Source: a halophilic archaeon J07HX64
GTDB taxonomy: Archaea > Halobacteriota > Halobacteria > Halobacteriales > Haloarculaceae
Length of the DNA: 11,689 nucleotides
Direction: 5' to 3'
NCBI GenBank assembly: GCA_000416085.1
Contig: KE356579.1
Coordinates: 352,656-364,344, forward strand
Shown here in pieces: positions 6,580-11,689 of the stretch (the stretch's first letter is position 1; each line of letters starts with the position of its first letter). The translations under genes and the position numbers were made by a program. Below the pieces are notes generated by a model, which was not told where the DNA came from, did no database searches, and saw only the letters and a program-made list of their open reading frames with translations.

Positions 6580-6628
6580 TCCGCTGGTCGAACCCCAACG
6601 ACACAAGCAGTCGTCCGGGAGAGCTCGT

Positions 6629-6646
6629 CTCTCGTGATCACGAGAG
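6629..6646. repeat. Perfect 18-bp palindrome
   Basis: CTCTCGTGATCACGAGAG is fully self-complementary with no spacer. Such spacer-free dyads are typical binding sites of dimeric regulators. They can also be a strong hairpin end of a mobile element. It is followed by a T-containing stretch (TCTTTACTT). No adjacent gene start fits it directly; the lipoprotein start is 146 bases away. Confidence 0.6.
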
Positions 6647-6761
6647 TCTTTACTTCGGCTTTCGACCGGTAACGGGTACAGCGAGTCGCGCCCGGCGTGT
6701 CGAAGGCTTTCCTGCTGGTGCTCACACTCGTCTGAACACCGCTGTTTCGACATACCGAACT

Positions 6762-6769
6762 GATTTATC
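6762..6769 (+). promoter_or_regulatory. TATA-like box for the DUF6517 lipoprotein
   Basis: GATTTATC lies about 26 bases before the ATG at 6792, pointing to a leaderless transcript. Between them a perfect dyad GACGAC-A-GTCGTC (6770-6782) overlaps the expected start-site region and could be an operator; that part is only an inference. Confidence 0.5.
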
Positions 6770-6791
6770 GACGACAGTCGTCCTGACCGGT

Positions 6792-7424
6792 ATGTACACA
6801 CGACGGGCGACACTCGGTGCACTCGCGACAACCGGGGTAGCGGCGCTCGCAGGCTGTTCGCTGCTCAACGACCCGCTCCAGCGGGAGGCCGAACCGGCGG
6901 CGGTTGCGGAGAGCGCGGCAAACTCGACCGGTTTCACGCAGGACGAACTCGTCGAACAGGTGGCCGAGACGAGCGTGGAGATAAACAACGAGAGCCGTGA
7001 TCTCAGTCTCACGAACTGGCTCAACCGCTACACCAGGGCGGCCCCGGACATCGAACTCGACGCGGCGCTGTTTGGACTGCTCACCACCCCGACGGTGACC
7101 GTCGCCGGACGGAGCGCCAACCCGCTCCGTCGACTCGACCGCGAGCGACTCCTCCAGGAGATGCTCGACCGTCTCGGTGTTGTCCCGATCGAGAACATCC
7201 AGCAGGTCGGTGAGCGCCAGGTGACCGTGCTCGGGGAGGCGGCCCCGGTCGAGGAGTTCCTGGCGGAGACAGAACAGGAGGTTTCGCTCCGTCTCCACCT
7301 CGGCGACCGGACCCACGAGAGTGACCTGCTCGTGTTGTTTGCGCTCCACCCCGAACTGCTCGACCTGACCGGGGACGTCGATACGCTCGCCGAGGGTGTC
7401 GTCCACCCGACGGAACGCTCGTGA
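6792..7424 (+). CDS. Tat-secreted DUF6517-type lipoprotein
   Basis: 210 residues. The N-terminus is a short Tat signal: twin arginines R4-R5 (TRRATLG), a weakly hydrophobic Ala/Gly stretch, and the lipobox LAGC with C22 as the lipidated residue. The mature part matches the haloarchaeal DUF6517 layout as I remember it: an early STGF-QDELVE segment, the strand-rich VEINNESRDLSLTNWLNRYT (about 67-86), FGLLTTPTVTVAGRSANPL (about 102-120), a helix, then QVGERQVTVLG and a final LHLGDRTHESDLLVLFALHP-like strand pair. It should sit on the outer face of the cytoplasmic membrane; the function is unknown. The in-frame open stretch upstream is rejected because this ATG gives a complete signal peptide and fits the TATA box at 6762. 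It is convergent with the BtpA-family gene. Confidence 0.87.
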   Translation: MYTRRATLGALATTGVAALAGCSLLNDPLQREAEPAAVAESAANSTGFTQDELVEQVAETSVEINNESRDLSLTNWLNRYTRAAPDIELDAALFGLLTTPTVTVAGRSANPLRRLDRERLLQEMLDRLGVVPIENIQQVGERQVTVLGEAAPVEEFLAETEQEVSLRLHLGDRTHESDLLVLFALHPELLDLTGDVDTLAEGVVHPTERS

Positions 7425-7430
7425 CCGCCT

Positions 7431-7450
7431 CCCACGGTTGAACCTGTGGG
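7431..7450 (+). terminator. Hairpin after the lipoprotein gene
   Basis: CCCACGG, loop TTGAAC, CTGTGGG form a seven-pair stem with one G-T wobble, six bases after the lipoprotein stop codon and followed by TTCTC. The position fits a transcript end, though archaeal termination relies more on T runs than on hairpins. A similar hairpin is also common at the right ends of haloarchaeal IS200/IS605-type elements, so a mobile-element trace is the alternative. Confidence 0.35.
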
Positions 7451-7540
7451 TTCTCGACTCGGTGTTCTGTAACCGGACTCTTCGGACCGCTGCGCCTCGC
7501 CTGCGCAGTTGAGTCGGATGTCGCCGCTCTCCCGGTGTCG

Positions 7541-8356
7541 TCACCGCACGATTCTGGCACGCTCGACGAGCGCCCGGGCGCGGTCGGCGTCGACCGGATT
7601 CGCGGTCGTGACAGCCTCCTTCGTAGCGGTGCCGACGATGGCACCGTCGGCCATGTTCAGCAGTGCGGGTGCGTTCTCGGGCGTGACACCGCTGCCGACG
7701 AGCACCGGCACATCCCGGTCTGCGGCGTTACGTGCCCGGCAGACTGTGCTCAGCCGCGACTCGTCGGCGGGTGTACCCGTTGTCGGACCGGAGACGACCA
7801 GACCGTCCGCGAGTCCGCGGTCGACTGTCTCCTCGGTGAGTGCCTGGATGTCACGGTCGGCCAGTCCGGCGCTGTGTTTGACCGCCACGTCGGCGAGCAC
7901 CGCGATATCGGCGTCAACCCGCTCGCGCAATCGGAGCGTCTCGTGGGCCTGGCCCGCCAGCAGCCCCTGGTCGGTCGTCCGCAGCCCCGTGTGGACGTTC
8001 ACCCGGACGAACGTCCCGCCGGTTGCGGCCGCGACCGACAGCGCCGCGGTTGCGTCGTTGCGCAGCACGTTCACCCCGACAGGGCAGTCGACGGCACCCC
8101 GAACCGCCTCGACGACGGCTGTTAGCTCCGCGACTGTGTGGGGCGGCACCTCCTCGGGGTAGTAGGGCGCATCACCGTAGTTCTCGACCAGGACGGCGTC
8201 GAAACCCGCGTCTGCGAGGGCGCGTGCGTCGGCACAGGCCCGCTCGCGGACTGCTGTCCGGCCGTCTGTCCCGCTGTAGCCCGGCGCACCTGGCAGCGCA
8301 GGCAGGTGCACCATCCCGACCAGCGGCGCCGTCGAACCGAGAGGGTTGGTGTTCAT
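7541..8356 (-). CDS. BtpA/SgcQ-family TIM-barrel protein
   Basis: 271 residues, normal for the family. The BtpA signatures are in order: GMVHLPALPGAPGY at 14-27 (first barrel strand), DAVLVENYGDAPYY at 53-66, GVNVLRNDA at about 94-102, VRVNVHTGLRTTDQGL at about 117-132, ADVAVKHS at about 154-161, GLVVSGPTTG at 184-193, and the phosphate-binding-like end VLVGSGVTPEN. BtpA was named for a role in photosystem I stability in cyanobacteria; in archaea the barrel probably acts on a sugar-phosphate or nucleoside-like metabolite, which I cannot specify. No membrane segment is visible. The ATG at 8356 starts just before the first conserved strand. Upstream on the minus strand a weak CAATTG lies at TATA distance (about 8380-8385). 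The gene is convergent with the lipoprotein gene and complete. Confidence 0.9.
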   Translation of the reverse strand: MNTNPLGSTAPLVGMVHLPALPGAPGYSGTDGRTAVRERACADARALADAGFDAVLVENYGDAPYYPEEVPPHTVAELTAVVEAVRGAVDCPVGVNVLRNDATAALSVAAATGGTFVRVNVHTGLRTTDQGLLAGQAHETLRLRERVDADIAVLADVAVKHSAGLADRDIQALTEETVDRGLADGLVVSGPTTGTPADESRLSTVCRARNAADRDVPVLVGSGVTPENAPALLNMADGAIVGTATKEAVTTANPVDADRARALVERARIVR

Positions 8357-8704
8357 CGACCGAACATAGGCTCCACCGCAATTGACCGTTTCGACTGGCT
8401 GCTCCGCCCGACCCCGACGCCGTCAAGCACTGATACCGCCTCGCTGTCCGCGGAACTTGGCCCCCATCGGGTCCAGTCTGCGGCCCTCACACACCCTCGG
8501 TGACCCAACCCGGAGTGTCACCAGTTTACCGGGCCTCCCGTGACCCGGCCTCACCCGACGACTGCTCTGGGACGGCCGTGCTGTGACCGGACGGTTCGAA
8601 ACTGCCGAGCACAGCAGTAACGAACGAGGGTGAGGGAGGGTAGCCCGACCGGGTTCGGAGACAGACCGCAGGTCTGATACTGAGCGCTGTCCGACAGAAC
8701 CGTA
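8357..8704. other. 348-base divergent intergenic region
   Basis: The region separates the BtpA-family and HD-domain starts. It is GC-rich and has no convincing gene. A short minus-strand frame ending at 8526 shows a GC-biased, Glu/Ser-rich end but no start or family match. Visible structure: TGCTGTG/CACAGCA arms (8579-8585 and 8610-8616) enclosing a TTCGAA core, a GGTGAC/GTCACC pair (8499-8522), and the dyad CAGACC-GCA-GGTCTG (8662-8676) next to a TATA-like GATACT about 28 bases before the HD-gene ATG. Confidence 0.4.
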
Positions 8705-9397
8705 ATGGACGAAGCCGACCCGGCGGGGCTCTCGGACCCGTCACCGACAACCGGGGAGCACCCCGGTGGCCCGCGACACACGGAGGAACCGTTCCCGGCG
8801 GTCGCCGCAGGGGTACGCGAGTACCTCGCCGCCGACACCTCGGGCCACGATATGCACCACGTCTGGCGGGTGTTCCGGCTCACACAGCGGTTCGCCGGGG
8901 AACTCGACGCCGATAGTGTCGTGGTCGGGTGCGCAGCGCTCACCCACGACCTCCACCGGGTCCTGGGTGAGGACACCGGTTGCCCCCCGGCGGAGACGCT
9001 GCCGACGGTCACGGACATCCTCTCCGAGGCAGGGGTCGACAGCGAGCGGATCGACGCTGTCTGTCACTGTGTCGCGGTCCACGACGAACTGGGGTTCCGC
9101 GGTGAGGAACCCGAACCCGAGACAGTCGAAGCGGAGATACTACGCGACGCCGACAACCTCGACGCGATGGGCGCTGTCGGTGTCGCCCGGACCTTCGCGT
9201 TCGGCGGTGTCCACGGCACGCCGCTGTGGGACCCCGACGGCCGGGAGTACTCGCAACTGTACCACTTCGAGGACAAACTCCTCCGACTGCCCGACGAACT
9301 CCACACCGAACCCGCCCGCAACCTCGCCGCGGACCGATTGGCGTTTCTCGAACGGTTCCGCGAGCGGTTCCTCGACGAGTGGCACGGTCGACGGTGA
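8705..9397 (+). CDS. HD-domain phosphohydrolase
   Basis: 230 residues. After a polar, probably disordered N-terminus (1-30), the HD fold begins with a helix ending in SGHDMHHVWRV (H48, H51, H52). The HD pair is in LTHDLHR (H81-D82), followed by HCVAVHDELG (H121, H126) and ILRDADNLDAMGAVGVART (D148, D150), which closes the metal site. An FGGVHGTPLWDP-like loop and a C-terminal helix rich in Arg and Glu complete it. This order matches small YedJ/YpgQ-type HD hydrolases, metal-dependent enzymes that hydrolyse nucleotides or other phosphoesters; the substrate is not readable. It should be cytoplasmic. The ATG at 8705 lies about 28 bases after a weak GATACT box, with the dyad at 8662-8676 just upstream. 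The gene is convergent with the phosphotransferase operon. All metal ligands are present. Confidence 0.9.
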   Translation: MDEADPAGLSDPSPTTGEHPGGPRHTEEPFPAVAAGVREYLAADTSGHDMHHVWRVFRLTQRFAGELDADSVVVGCAALTHDLHRVLGEDTGCPPAETLPTVTDILSEAGVDSERIDAVCHCVAVHDELGFRGEEPEPETVEAEILRDADNLDAMGAVGVARTFAFGGVHGTPLWDPDGREYSQLYHFEDKLLRLPDELHTEPARNLAADRLAFLERFRERFLDEWHGRR

Positions 9398-9427
9398 GTC
9401 TCCGATCCGAGACCAGTCGGTAGCAGC

Positions 9428-9476
9428 TGCCGGACGATACGGATACCGGCAGATGCCGGACGACACAGACACCGGC
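9428..9476. repeat. Two imperfect tandem hairpin repeats (period 26 bases)
   Basis: Copy 1 (9428-9450) and copy 2 (9454-9476) share 20 of 23 bases and are separated by AGA. Both begin TGCCGGACGA and end ACCGGC. Within each copy the TGCCGG and CCGGC(A/G) ends can pair into a small hairpin. They fill the gap between the convergent HD-domain and phosphotransferase genes, so a two-way transcription end is the natural guess. Confidence 0.6.
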
Positions 9477-9496
9477 GCTGTGGACAGATCGGCCGG

Positions 9497-9571
9497 TCAA
9501 TCGAGCAGCGCGTCGAGTTCCGCCGCCACCCCGTCGCCGCGCCGTCGATGCTCCTCGCTGCCCGGTTCGTA
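9497..9571 (-). pseudogene. In-frame continuation of the phosphotransferase beyond a TGA
   Basis: After the TGA at 9572-9574 the same frame stays open for 24 residues, starting YEPGSEEHRRRGDGVAAELD and ending ALLD at a second TGA (9497-9499). The segment is acidic and helical, and most third positions are G or C, like the gene itself. It looks like the natural last helix of the protein. A single TGG-to-TGA (Trp) change would explain the interruption. Readthrough is possible but unsupported; haloarchaea are not known to use selenocysteine or pyrrolysine. Confidence 0.55.
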
Positions 9572-10477
9572 TCACAGGTCCAGCGCGTGGACCGACCGGC
9601 CCAGCGCGAGGAGTCGGTACAGGTCACGGCGGGGCAGGTCCGGCCCGAACGGGAGCGGGTCGTACAGCGCCCCGACCAGCGGGTCCGGGTCCTCGACACC
9701 TCGCGTCAGCAGGTACTCGGTGTTTACCCCGGTGAACGCCGCCGGGCCGAGTTTGGCCCGTTCCAGGTCGAGCACGCCGCTCAGGTCACCGACGGTCCCG
9801 TTGCCAGCCAATCTCCCGTTCGGTGTGAGCAGGTTCGAGTGGCCGATGTCCGTGACCACGACCGACGGGTCAGGCTCCGCGGGGAATCTGTCACTGTTCG
9901 CCCGGAGGTGATGGGGAACGGCAGCCGCGACGGTTGCGAGTCGGTCGTGGTCCGGGGTGTCGTCGTACAGCGTCGAGCCGTAGTCGACGAACCAGTCGGC
10001 ACAGTCGTCGTACCCCCCGACGACACCCTCACTCGCCCCGCCCTCGGCCGTGTCACGTATCGGCCCGTACCCCGTTACAGTCTCGTCCGGAACCGACGCG
10101 AACGCCGCGATGACCGCTCCGAGCGCCCGTGCTGTCGCTGTCTCGCCCGACTCGGCCGGGTCCGGCGGTGGACTCCCGGACAGAAACTCCATCAGTTGGA
10201 ACGCCGGGGATCCCGGCGGGTCGGTCCGGAGCGCGTACACCGCCGGGACCGGCAGCGCCGTGTGTGCGCCGAGCAGGCGACAGGCCGCCACACCCTCGCG
10301 GAACGAAACTGGTCGCGAGTAGGTGGCGAACTTGCAGACCAGCTGCTCGTCCCCGGCCGTGACGACAAACGAGTCGTTGACACCCTCCGGCACCGGCCGA
10401 ACCGAGTCGATACCGTCCTCCAACACCAGCCCGAGCGCTCGCCGGGCGTCGTCGCTGTCGGCTGTCTTCCCGGTCAT
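9572..10477 (-). CDS. Aminoglycoside/choline-kinase-fold phosphotransferase (APH family)
   Basis: 301 residues before the first TGA. The N-lobe has a glycine-containing turn (PEGVNDSFVV, 30-39) and the ATP-binding lysine in LVCKF (K49). The hinge is LMEFLSG (95-101). In the C-lobe the catalytic loop reads VVVTDIGHSNLL: D210 and N215 keep the spacing of the usual HGDxxxxN, but the HG before the Asp is VT. The metal-binding Asp is D237 in GVLDLERA. The enzyme should move a phosphate from ATP to a hydroxyl of a small molecule; the family also includes choline, homoserine and sugar kinases, so no antibiotic role is implied. The ATG at 10477 has a purine-rich GAGGGAG about 4 bases upstream. It starts 43 bases after the ketoacyl-synthase-like gene, on the same strand, so the two are likely one operon. 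Its last helix appears cut off by the TGA at 9572. Confidence 0.82.
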   Translation of the reverse strand: MTGKTADSDDARRALGLVLEDGIDSVRPVPEGVNDSFVVTAGDEQLVCKFATYSRPVSFREGVAACRLLGAHTALPVPAVYALRTDPPGSPAFQLMEFLSGSPPPDPAESGETATARALGAVIAAFASVPDETVTGYGPIRDTAEGGASEGVVGGYDDCADWFVDYGSTLYDDTPDHDRLATVAAAVPHHLRANSDRFPAEPDPSVVVTDIGHSNLLTPNGRLAGNGTVGDLSGVLDLERAKLGPAAFTGVNTEYLLTRGVEDPDPLVGALYDPLPFGPDLPRRDLYRLLALGRSVHALDL

Positions 10478-10520
10478 CGACTCCCTCTGGCCACGTCGCG
10501 GTCACAACGGTTCCGGACCG

Positions 10521-11570
10521 TCAGGACGTGTCCCGCCAGTCCAGCACCGTCGCGGCCCAGGTGTAACCGGTGCCGGCGGCCAGAAACAGCACCACGTCAC
10601 CCGACTCGACCCGGTTGCGGCCGAGCGCCTCGTCGATCGCGAGTATCTGGTCGGCGCTCTGGACGTGGCCGTACTCCTCGAGATAGTAGCCGTTGCTCTC
10701 GGGGTCGAGTCCGAGTTCCTCGAAGAGGAGCTTGTTGAACGACCGTTTCATATGCGTGACCGCGACGAAATCCAGGTCCGACCGGTCGTAGCCCGACCGC
10801 TCCAGTGCGGTGTCTGTGACCTCCAGATAGTTCGGGAGGCTAACCGGGGCGAGGCGCTCTTTCATGCCGTCCGGGTCGGGCACGTCCAGCGTGTGCCGTT
10901 CCGCCGCGACGCTCTCGACGCTGGTCGGCTCCACCGACCCGCCGGCGGGCATGACGACATCCCTCGAAAAGGAGCCGTCGGTGACCGCGTGACTCTCCCG
11001 GACGAGCGCACGCGGAGAGACGGCTCCGTCCCCGGGGTCGGCCTCCGACCTCGTCTCCAGCACACAGGCCGAGGCGCCGCTGCCGAAGTTGAACATAAAC
11101 GAGCTGTCCTCGTTCCCGTAGTCGACGAGGTCCTCCTCGCGGCTGGCGGTCACGAGCAGCGCGGTTTCGTGACTGTCGGCCTGCAACTGGGCGCGGACCT
11201 GGCGGAGCGCGATAGGTGCGCCGGCACAGAGTGTGTAGCTCTCGGTGGCGTAGGCGTTCGTCGTGTCGAGTCGCTGTGCGATGTTCGCGGCCGCCGACCA
11301 GACGACGTGGTCTTTGTACTCGCTGCCGTGGTACAGCAGCAGGTCGACCGCCGCGGCGTCGATACCGGCGTCCGCGAGCGCACGTTCGCCGGCTCTCACA
11401 CACATGTCGGTCACATGGTCCTCCTCGGGGGGACAGACGTGTTTCTCGACCAGCCCCATCTTCTCGGTGACGACCGCCTCCGGGATACCGCTTCTGGCGG
11501 CGATCTCCGCGCCTGTGAGGACGGGATCGGGGACGTACCGTCCGTAGCCCGTCAGCGCAACCTCGGTCAT
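10521..11570 (-). CDS. Ketoacyl-ACP-synthase-III-like thiolase-fold enzyme
   Basis: 349 residues, the usual KAS III length. The two thiolase halves are visible. In the first half are GYGRYVPDPVLTG (8-20), an Asp/Ala-rich helix, LLLYHGSEYKD (77-87), and the nucleophile C115 in YTLCAGAPIAL. A strand pair with FNFGSGASACVLE (161-172) follows. In the second half the catalytic His is H273 in VTHMKRSFNK, and the place usually held by Asn is YGHVQSADQ, with H302. GDVVLFLAAGTGYTWAATVL closes the fold. It should condense or transfer an acyl group from a CoA or carrier thioester. Archaea lack standard fatty-acid synthesis, so this probably serves a special lipid or secondary pathway. It follows an acyl-CoA synthetase by 49 bases and precedes a phosphotransferase by 43, suggesting one pathway. 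Confidence 0.87.
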   Translation of the reverse strand: MTEVALTGYGRYVPDPVLTGAEIAARSGIPEAVVTEKMGLVEKHVCPPEEDHVTDMCVRAGERALADAGIDAAAVDLLLYHGSEYKDHVVWSAAANIAQRLDTTNAYATESYTLCAGAPIALRQVRAQLQADSHETALLVTASREEDLVDYGNEDSSFMFNFGSGASACVLETRSEADPGDGAVSPRALVRESHAVTDGSFSRDVVMPAGGSVEPTSVESVAAERHTLDVPDPDGMKERLAPVSLPNYLEVTDTALERSGYDRSDLDFVAVTHMKRSFNKLLFEELGLDPESNGYYLEEYGHVQSADQILAIDEALGRNRVESGDVVLFLAAGTGYTWAATVLDWRDTS

Positions 11571-11619
11571 ACCTGACCTGCACTCCCTGGCGATATGAGC
11601 GTTCTCACTGGCTGTCGGC

Positions 11620-11689
11620 TCACCCGCCGTCTGTTACCCCAAACCGTTTCTTGACGGCGGTTCGGTCGATCTTCGAGACACCGCTCGTC
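11620..11689 (-). CDS. AMP-dependent acyl-CoA synthetase/ligase, C-terminal end only (partial)
   Basis: Read from the right edge, the frame gives TSGVSKIDRTAVKKRFGVTD then GG and a TGA at 11620-11622. The TxxxxKIDRxAV pattern is the last core motif (A10) of adenylate-forming enzymes, where this Lys helps adenylate formation; the usual Gly before the Lys is Ser here. The rest of the protein is outside the window. Its end is 49 bases before the KAS III-like start, on the same strand. Activation of a carboxylic acid to a thioester, then condensation by the next gene product, is a reasonable inference. Confidence 0.68.
   Translation of the reverse strand, partial: TSGVSKIDRTAVKKRFGVTDGG

Larger units (their letters stand above)
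6427..6791. other. 365-base stretch without a recognisable gene, containing two strong inverted repeats
   Basis: Several short frames are open here on both strands, but none gives a convincing protein: they are Arg/Pro/Cys-rich or lack the acidic haloarchaeal bias. The stretch holds a hairpin at 6561-6579 and an 18-bp palindrome at 6629-6646, followed at the right end by the lipoprotein promoter. An old insertion-sequence remnant or a structured RNA is possible, but I cannot identify either. Confidence 0.45.

Noticed and set aside
6540..6650. Plus-strand open frame ending in the 18-bp palindrome, possibly the end of a TnpB-type transposase
   Set aside because: I see no zinc-finger cysteines and no RuvC residues. 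The resemblance to variable C-terminal tails of haloarchaeal TnpB proteins is too weak to report as a gene.
6528..6791. Upstream in-frame extension of the lipoprotein
   Set aside because: It would bury the Tat signal peptide inside the protein and has unrelated composition; the ATG at 6792 gives a complete signal with a lipobox.
9572..9574. TGA as selenocysteine or pyrrolysine codon
   Set aside because: Haloarchaea are not known to use either amino acid, and the residue is in a peripheral C-terminal helix, not an active site.
9548..11576. Two very long plus-strand open frames opposite the kinase and KAS III-like genes
   Set aside because: They are Arg/Pro-rich antisense frames created by high-GC codons of the minus-strand genes; they have no family motifs and basic instead of acidic composition.
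1..11689. CRISPR array, tRNA or rRNA genes, complete insertion sequence, or replication origin
   Set aside because: I found no regularly spaced repeats, no cloverleaf with a usable T-arm, no transposase motifs, and no Orc1/Cdc6 gene or origin-box repeats.

Overview
The window looks like chromosomal or megaplasmid DNA of a halophilic archaeon (class Halobacteria). The proteins are strongly acidic and third codon positions are mostly G or C. Several starts sit about 25 to 30 bases after an A/T-rich TATA-like box with almost no leader. The families include a TrmB-type sugar regulator, a Tat lipoprotein of the haloarchaeal DUF6517 type, a haloarchaeal-style DUF4157 protein and an AglG-like glycosyltransferase. 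All family calls come from reading motifs; no search was run.

Layout. At the left edge the end of one sugar-nucleotide epimerase overlaps a second, complete epimerase (1-1122, +). Facing them is a TrmB-family regulator (-) broken by a +1 frameshift close to its C-terminus. It shares a short symmetric divergent promoter with a 53-residue protein (+). Next comes a GT2 glycosyltransferase (-, 2222-3139). This left part (about 157-2213) is visibly lower in GC than the rest and reads like the edge of a surface-glycan locus. From 3360 follow a PH-like/helical protein (+) disrupted by two +1 shifts, an intact HAD hydrolase (-), and a DUF4157 (eCIS-toxin-type) pseudogene (-) with several +1 shifts that has lost its HExxH end. 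A gene-free stretch with two strong inverted repeats (6427-6791) precedes a DUF6517 lipoprotein (+), a BtpA-family TIM-barrel protein (-) and an HD-domain phosphohydrolase (+).

The right end (9497 to the edge, all -) looks like an operon: the end of an AMP-dependent acyl-CoA synthetase, then a ketoacyl-ACP-synthase-III-like enzyme, then an aminoglycoside/choline-kinase-fold phosphotransferase. The kinase stops at a TGA, after which the same frame continues with a protein-like tail to a second TGA.

The most unusual point is the number of interrupted genes. There are four in 11.7 kb, and every frame change I can place runs in the same direction (one extra base). Gene decay, assembly error and +1 recoding are all possible. 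I see no CRISPR array, tRNA, rRNA, complete transposon or clear new defence system.
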